This document shows positions 59,077-64,000 of a stretch of 64,000 nt of DNA, piece after piece (the stretch's first letter is position 1; every line of letters starts with the position of its first letter). Below the pieces are notes generated by a model, which was given only the letters and a program-made list of their open reading frames with translations, searched no databases and had not been told where the DNA came from. The DNA is from Vibrio sp. ED004 (GTDB lineage Bacteria; Pseudomonadota; Gammaproteobacteria; Enterobacterales; Vibrionaceae). The stretch spans positions 744,001 through 808,000 of the forward strand of contig NZ_CP066149.1 of NCBI RefSeq assembly GCF_023206395.1, written 5' to 3'. The translations under genes were made by a program, and so were the position numbers.

Positions 59077-59880
59077 TTACTCTTGCTCTAACAACCAAAT
59101 CATAGTTTGAGATTTTTCTTCACTGTCTAGCTTGTTGAACCAGTATGAAACCATTTCGATCTCTTTTGAGCCTTCTAATGATGCTGGGTTCGCGTTCTTA
59201 CGGTTCTTGAATGCCCAATCTGTTACTGCAGCTTGCTCTTCTTTTGTTGATTCACCGTACCAATAATTAACCATCTCTTGAGCTTGAGACGCTTTTGCTT
59301 CTTCAGCAACGACAGCCGCAACAGGTACCGCTACTGGAGCAACAGCGATAGCTGTATGATTATTTGCACCGTCATAAATAGTGTCGATGTACGCTTTCGG
59401 CACGATAAAAGTCGTACTCATTACTGAGTTTTGACCTTCAAGCGTAAATTCTAAATTCTTTTCTCTTGCTTGCTGAATATCAGCGTCACTTAATGGAAAC
59501 TTAATATATTGAGTCTTAGTACAGTGCTCGCTGCAGCTCTCTCTTGGTACTTGTCTTTCTTCTAGTTCTATCGTCTTGCCAAAAAAACTAACCGTTTCGT
59601 ACTCTTTGTAACTTTGGAAGTAACTCACGTCCATAGTAATTGAAGATTCTGGGGCTGTATTCGGTGTTACTTCTTTATTGTATGTAAAGTAAAGCGAAGA
59701 TTTGAGAATGTCTGCGCCTACATTTGCTCTATTTTCTGCTACGTAAGATTGACCGGTTACTTTAATGTAACCACCTTTGGGCTGCACATCGGCAACTGAG
59801 TCTGCAAAATTACTTTGTGAATCGAGTGAACTACAAGCTCCCAAAAATAATGATAATACAACCACACTAACTTTATTCAT
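59077..59880 (-). CDS. Putative lipoprotein with a duplicated C-terminal motif
   Basis: A 267-residue protein with a lipoprotein signal peptide: MNKVSVVVLSLFLGACSS gives an LGAC lipobox. The middle part is beta-rich, with a Cys pair in ESCSEHCTKTQ. An Ala/Val-rich hinge (AVAPVAVPVAAVVAEEA) leads to two related motifs of about 28 residues at about 200-228 and 240-267, sharing E-M-V-x-Y-W, a spaced E-E and a later W. I recognise no family. The in-frame ATG at 59922 overlaps the porin terminator, so 59880 is preferred. Confidence 0.75.
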   Translation of the reverse strand: MNKVSVVVLSLFLGACSSLDSQSNFADSVADVQPKGGYIKVTGQSYVAENRANVGADILKSSLYFTYNKEVTPNTAPESSITMDVSYFQSYKEYETVSFFGKTIELEERQVPRESCSEHCTKTQYIKFPLSDADIQQAREKNLEFTLEGQNSVMSTTFIVPKAYIDTIYDGANNHTAIAVAPVAVPVAAVVAEEAKASQAQEMVNYWYGESTKEEQAAVTDWAFKNRKNANPASLEGSKEIEMVSYWFNKLDSEEKSQTMIWLLEQE

Positions 59881-59908
59881 TATGACTAATTCCTTATGTT
59901 CACTATGG

Positions 59909-59941
59909 AAAAACGCTGGCAAAAAAATTTACCAGCGTTTT
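59909..59941 (-). terminator. Porin gene terminator
   Basis: AAAACGCTGG-TAAATTTTTTTG-CCAGCGTTTT on the minus strand followed by T-rich sequence. Confidence 0.85.
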
Positions 59942-59977
59942 GATTTTTATCTAACTGTTTAAGCTGATAATTCTAGC

Positions 59978-61141
59978 TTAGAAACCGTATTCAAGACCAA
60001 TACGAGTTACGATATCTGTATCTTCAACACCATCTTTGTAGAAAGTACGGCCCGCTACACGTAGGTAAGGTACAAAACCGTTGTGAACGGCCATTAACTG
60101 ACCAGAAATAGTGCTACTGTCTGAGCCTGCTTCTTTTTTACCATTTAATTCAGACTCTAGGTTAGCTGCGTAACCTAGTTTGAAACCGATTGGGCCATTC
60201 CAGTATTGACCGATAACCGAGTAAGAATCTTGTGTTTGCTTACGGATACCGTTGTCTAGCTCTTCGCCTTTATATGCTGCCGCAATACCAAAACCGGCTG
60301 GCAGGCTAGCTTCAAAACCAACGATGTAAGCAAATGTGTCATCGTCATATCCAGCTACACCTTTAGACTTAAGGTAATTATCACCTTCAGTAACTAAGTT
60401 TTTATCTGCATCTTTAACACCATTCGCTACATCTGCAGCAGTACCTACAGCATATACATCTGACGTGCTAGCTACTACACGAGTACCAGATTCAACACCT
60501 GCCATGAATGTGATTTTTTCGAAGCTGTACTTAGCACTTGCGCCAACAAAGTTTGCATCACGAGTCGCTGCACCACCACCGTTGTCGTTATCATCACGAC
60601 CAACAGAAGCTGCAAAAGAGAAGCCACCAAACTTAGCTGAATCGTAACGTACTTGGTTAGATTGACGATCGTAGTGACCGTTGATGCCGCCCCAATCGAA
60701 TACAGAACCTAGACCAGGGTTAGAGAATGGCCAATCGACGATTTCGTATAGTGGAGTAAGAACACGACCCACACGCAGATTACCCCAAGAGCCAGAAGCA
60801 CCAACGAATGTATCACGGAAACCTAGAACACCGCCTGAAACGCCACCGTGAGACCAGTCTGTGCTATCTACGTAGCCAGATTCGATCTGCATTGTGATTA
60901 ATACATCATCAAACATATCTTTGTGAGCACGGAAGCCGATACGAGATTCATTCTCTACAGCGAAACCTGAACTGTCATCACGATTGTCAGTAGTGTTGTA
61001 GTTAACCATTGAGATAGCTGCAACACCGTATACGTCAACGTTGAAGTCAGAGTTGATACCAACTTCTTTCGCCATTACACCTGTCGATAAAAGTGCAACG
61101 GATGCACCTAGTAGAGTACGTTTGAAAATTTTGTTTTCCAT
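59978..61141 (-). CDS. Outer-membrane general porin
   Basis: A 387-residue trimeric-type porin. A signal peptide (cleavage after STGVMA) is followed by beta-barrel sequence with the typical VDVYGVAAISMVNY start, FRDTFVGASGSWGNLRVGRVLTPLY (constriction-loop region) and the C-terminal aromatic RIGLEYGF. It resembles Vibrio porins, but I cannot tell the exact type (OmpU/OmpC-like or substrate-specific). ToxR, encoded at 47586, is the expected type of regulator for such genes; a link here is inference. Confidence 0.88.
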   Translation of the reverse strand: MENKIFKRTLLGASVALLSTGVMAKEVGINSDFNVDVYGVAAISMVNYNTTDNRDDSSGFAVENESRIGFRAHKDMFDDVLITMQIESGYVDSTDWSHGGVSGGVLGFRDTFVGASGSWGNLRVGRVLTPLYEIVDWPFSNPGLGSVFDWGGINGHYDRQSNQVRYDSAKFGGFSFAASVGRDDNDNGGGAATRDANFVGASAKYSFEKITFMAGVESGTRVVASTSDVYAVGTAADVANGVKDADKNLVTEGDNYLKSKGVAGYDDDTFAYIVGFEASLPAGFGIAAAYKGEELDNGIRKQTQDSYSVIGQYWNGPIGFKLGYAANLESELNGKKEAGSDSSTISGQLMAVHNGFVPYLRVAGRTFYKDGVEDTDIVTRIGLEYGF

Positions 61142-61609
61142 GGAATAAAACTCCTAAAAATGGATATAGCTGTTTGAATATTTCCCGCCTAAAGTTGGCC
61201 GCCGTAGAGAGAAATACCTTTTCTTGTTTGAGAACCCTTAACGCTGAATTCTCTATTTCCTTTCTGGGTATACACATCGTGCATCCATGGCATTAAGACT
61301 AACTTCGCCCTCAAAAAGATCAATGAGAACTTAATTTTCATCTAAAAAAATATGAGTTGGTGCAAATTTAGTAGGTACTTAGTGATCCAGATCGATAAAA
61401 TGAAAAGCTCACGAACCAAAACATCAATTTAGAATAAAAACAACAACTTAAATTAAAAAGCCTTTTATAAAAATTGATATGACTCGCATTTTAAGTACAA
61501 CTAGAACAGCATTTCATTAATGTTGAGCACCATCACTGTCCTGATTTGAGACTTCGTATAGACACAAAATTCTCAACAAACAAAAAGCTTACTAATTTAT
61601 AGCAAACAC
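61142..61609. other. Porin upstream region
   Basis: 468 bases between the porin and the group II intron 3' end. It contains the long porin leader (AGGAGTTTTATTCC next to the start on the minus strand) and AT-rich sequence with several A/T runs of the type bound by ToxR-like and H-NS-like proteins; no precise site can be assigned. No gene is visible. Confidence 0.6.
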
Positions 61610-61649
61610 ATCGAGTAGGGTGAGGCGTTACCGCCTCATCCCTCTCACA

Positions 61650-61680
61650 GAACCGTACGTACGGACCTCGTATACGGCTC
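61650..61680 (-). other. Group II intron domain V
   Basis: GAGCCGTA pairs with TACGGTTC around a short distal stem; the AGC catalytic triad is present. It is 31 nt instead of the usual 34, with an atypical loop instead of GAAA. The reverse-transcriptase stop codon overlaps its first bases. Confidence 0.8.
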
Positions 61681-62960
61681 ATGCACACTTCCATTCAGCA
61701 TATTGGCTGAACACATGCCCTGTCCTTATTGTTCCAAGATTTACCAACCCTTGGTCATTAAACCATTGATTTGGCATCGCATAGCTTGATAGGGGACTCG
61801 CTGCACTGACCCAACTTGTCATTGAGATATGTTGGAACGGCGGCTTATACCCTAACTGTTTTAACCTTCGGTGTAACCGTTGAGGCTTCTTCCAAAGTTT
61901 CAACTGGATACTACGAAGTCTTCTTCGTAGCCACCCTGCTAACCTTGAGAACTCTCTGCTGCTATTGGTGATCCTGAAGTATTGACTGAACCCTCTTAAC
62001 ACTGGGTTTAAAGCTTTTATGACTTGCTCAAGTGGCTTACCGCACCCTCGCTTTGTCAGTCGCTTTAACTTACTTTTGAACCCTTTCAGTTTCTTAGTTT
62101 GAATGCGGGTAAATTGACTCCCGATTTCTACACCTAAGAACTTCACGCCATCACGGCTGTGCGCTATATGTGATTTCGTCTGATTCACTGTGAGTTTAAG
62201 CTCTCCTTCTAGGATCTTCGTCGCTTGTGCAAGGGCATTCTCTGCTCCTGCCTTGCTACGACAAAAGATGAGTATGTCATCCGCATAACGAACGAGCCTA
62301 TGGTCACGCTTTCGCATTTCCTGATCGAACGCATCAAGGTAGATATTGGCAATCAAAGGACTGATAACACCACCTTGTGGACTTCCTAGCTCTGTCTCCT
62401 GCCAACTACCGTCTATCATCACGCCACTTTTCAGAAACTGTTTTATCAGCTCTAACACGCTGCTATCTGTGACTCGCCTTCTGATGCTCTTGAGGATCAA
62501 CTCATGGTCGAGTTTGTCAAAGCACTTCGACAAGTCCATATCTACGACGTGCTGTAATCCGTATCGGCGGATAAACATCGTGGATTTGTTGATTGCATCG
62601 TGACAACTTCGATTCGGTCTATACCCAAAACTTGATGGGTGAAATTGCTCTTCGAAGATGGGGTGAGGATATCATTGAGTGCTTGTTGGACAACTCTGTC
62701 CCTAACGGTTGGGATCCCAAGCAATCGTACCCCTCCGTCTTCTTTGGGTATCTCTACTCGTTTGACTGGCTGAGGTTTGTATTGCTTGGTTTTGAGTTCA
62801 GAGAGGAGTTGATCGAGGTTATCACTCAGATTTTCGGCGTAGTCGCTCAGGCTCTGCTCATCTATTCCAGCCGCGCCTTTCGCTTTCTTTACCTTTTAAA
62901 CCCTTTATACAGCCTCTCTTTGTTGAGCAGATGACCATATAAACTGTAATAAACTCGCAC
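61679..62960 (-). pseudogene. Group II intron reverse transcriptase/maturase with two frameshifts
   Basis: Conceptual repair gives 427 residues starting with GTG at 62960 (AAGGAGAG upstream). Residues before the first break read KVRVYYSLYGHLLNKERLYKGFKR. A missing G near 62893 shifts the frame before VKKAKGAAGIDEQS. A second missing base in the G run at 62660-62663 shifts it before IFEEQFHPSSFGYRPNRSCH. The remaining frame (62578 to 61679) is intact, with RT motifs DMDLSKCFDKLDHELI, GSPQGGVISPLIANIYLD, the catalytic YADD and the maturase X domain. It cannot be translated as one protein, so mobility would need a protein supplied in trans. Confidence 0.88.
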
Positions 62961-63696
62961 TTTCTCTCCTTGGGTTGTGTGCTGTGTGGGGACAAGTGTT
63001 TCATGTCCAGTGTGGGTGTTATTTCTCTCTGCTATTCAGCCTTCTAGCTCAATGGCAATTTACTGAAGTGTGTCAGAGTTACTCCCTATACGGTTTCTTA
63101 GCTCAGTATCTTGCTTCCACAATCAACCAAACTAGGAATACCCCGATAGCGATTCGGTTTGGGTATCACTGAAAAAAAACATCTGTTCATCACAGACTTA
63201 AAGTGTACTTCCTCCCTTCGCAGCACTGAGTGCTTTTGGCATTTCAGTGCTCCATCAGACTTGATGCTGATGGTCAGCTAAGTTTTCTCCTCCACACCAT
63301 TACTGGGCTTCTCGGGCTTAGCCTTACTCACTACTACGGATTCATCTGCCACCTCGCACCAACACAGCTCTTAGCTTTCGCTTCGAGTTTGTGCTTCCAG
63401 ACTTTTGGATGTGGTGTCAGGCTTCCCCAGTTACTGCACTGGCTCCCTGTTAACAATGCCACCCTCAAGCACAGCATAGGTCTGACTGAGTATAGGGCTT
63501 CGCGCTATTTCGGACGCTTACCCACCTATACTGCCGAAGCAGGTTTACTTGCGTTGTGTACTGTTAACTTCCTATCGCTTCCTTCAGACCCTGCCGTTAG
63601 CCAGCAACGCCCTTGCGATTCGGATTATCTTCCCCTCAGTCGGGGTGATTCAGGTTTCTTTCAACCTAACGGGTTTGCCAGCTTCGCTGGGCAAAC

Positions 63697-63728
63697 AAAA
63701 AAGGCACTCCCTTGAAAGGAGTGCCTTT
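63697..63728 (-). terminator. ligA terminator, 5' exon of the group II intron
   Basis: On the minus strand AAAGGCACTCC-TTTCAAG-GGAGTGCCTTT plus a T-run, immediately followed by the intron 5' end. Confidence 0.92.
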
Positions 63729-63751
63729 GAGCTTTTTTTATCTGAATTTAC

Positions 63752-64000
<249 letters not shown>

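Larger units (their letters stand above)
61610..63696 (-). mobile_element. Group II intron, probably class C, about 2.09 kb
   Basis: On the minus strand about 735 bases of structured RNA sequence (domains I-IV) precede a reverse-transcriptase gene that ends in domain V (61650-61680). A domain VI-like hairpin GAGGCG-GTAA-CGCCTC and the 3' end CCCTACTCGAT follow. The 5' end is placed at the G of GTTTGCCCAGCG (63696); the usual bacterial start is GUGYG, so this boundary carries an error of a few bases. The 5' exon is the ligA terminator stem plus T-run, the target type of class C introns. The encoded protein lacks an endonuclease domain, which also fits class C. Confidence 0.85.

Noticed and set aside
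63230-63715. 161-codon plus-strand frame in the intron 5' region
   Set aside because: It is antisense to group II intron RNA domains; the sequence is explained by intron structure and runs across the intron/terminator junction.

Overview
The window is a chromosomal segment of a marine gammaproteobacterium, almost certainly Vibrio and most likely near the Splendidus clade. The evidence is the intact toxRS pair divergent from htpG, the adk-hemH and nagE/nagAC-glnS blocks in the order I recall from V. cholerae chromosome 1, Vibrio-type feoABC, and the overall codon usage. The species assignment is inference; no rRNA or tRNA gene is present to fix it.

Layout. 1-382: repeat-rich leader before a HIT-family gene. 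946-3668: feoABC ferrous iron uptake (minus strand) with Fur- and FNR-like sites upstream. 4290-7673: one very large AraC-type sensor/regulator. 7921-10462: znuA facing znuCB across a Zur-like palindrome. 10584-20184: sdhCDAB-sucABCD (minus strand), with gltA divergent at 20601 and an ArcA-like direct repeat between them. 22117-30483: housekeeping genes (Nif3-like, DUF1853, pgm, seqA, ybfF, DUF2788, fldA, DUF4442, fur), interrupted by an ISL3-family insertion at 23806-25098. 30624-36983: glnS and the nag regulon for N-acetylglucosamine. 37068-45021: cation/proton antiporter, asnB, rfaH, peptide symporter, hemH, adk. 45410-49014: htpG (with a heat-shock promoter) and toxRS. 49129-53106: TauE-like exporter, SelW-like protein, yfcE, and a tightly overlapped DUF1538-DUF1538-PII-CBS operon of unknown function. 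53402-58027: epimerase, SDR, ybbN, qmcA and nfeD. 58347-61141: small secreted protein, cueR, lipoprotein, porin. 61610-63696: degenerate group II intron placed directly after the ligA terminator. 63752-64000: 3' end of ligA.

The gene content is mostly core metabolism: the TCA cycle from citrate synthase to fumarate, iron and zinc homeostasis with the global regulator Fur, and GlcNAc use. The accessory signal lies largely at transcription terminators. Three (TACGAGA)n heptamer arrays each lie just beyond a terminator on the sense strand of the terminated gene. The ISL3 element duplicated the U-tract of the pgm terminator, and the group II intron follows the ligA terminator. Both mobile-element genes carry single-base losses in short homopolymers, whereas I saw no frameshift in the chromosomal genes.

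The best candidates for something undescribed are the terminator-linked heptamer arrays, the DUF1538/PII/CBS operon, and the AraC-type protein with a degenerate kinase core and no receiver domain.
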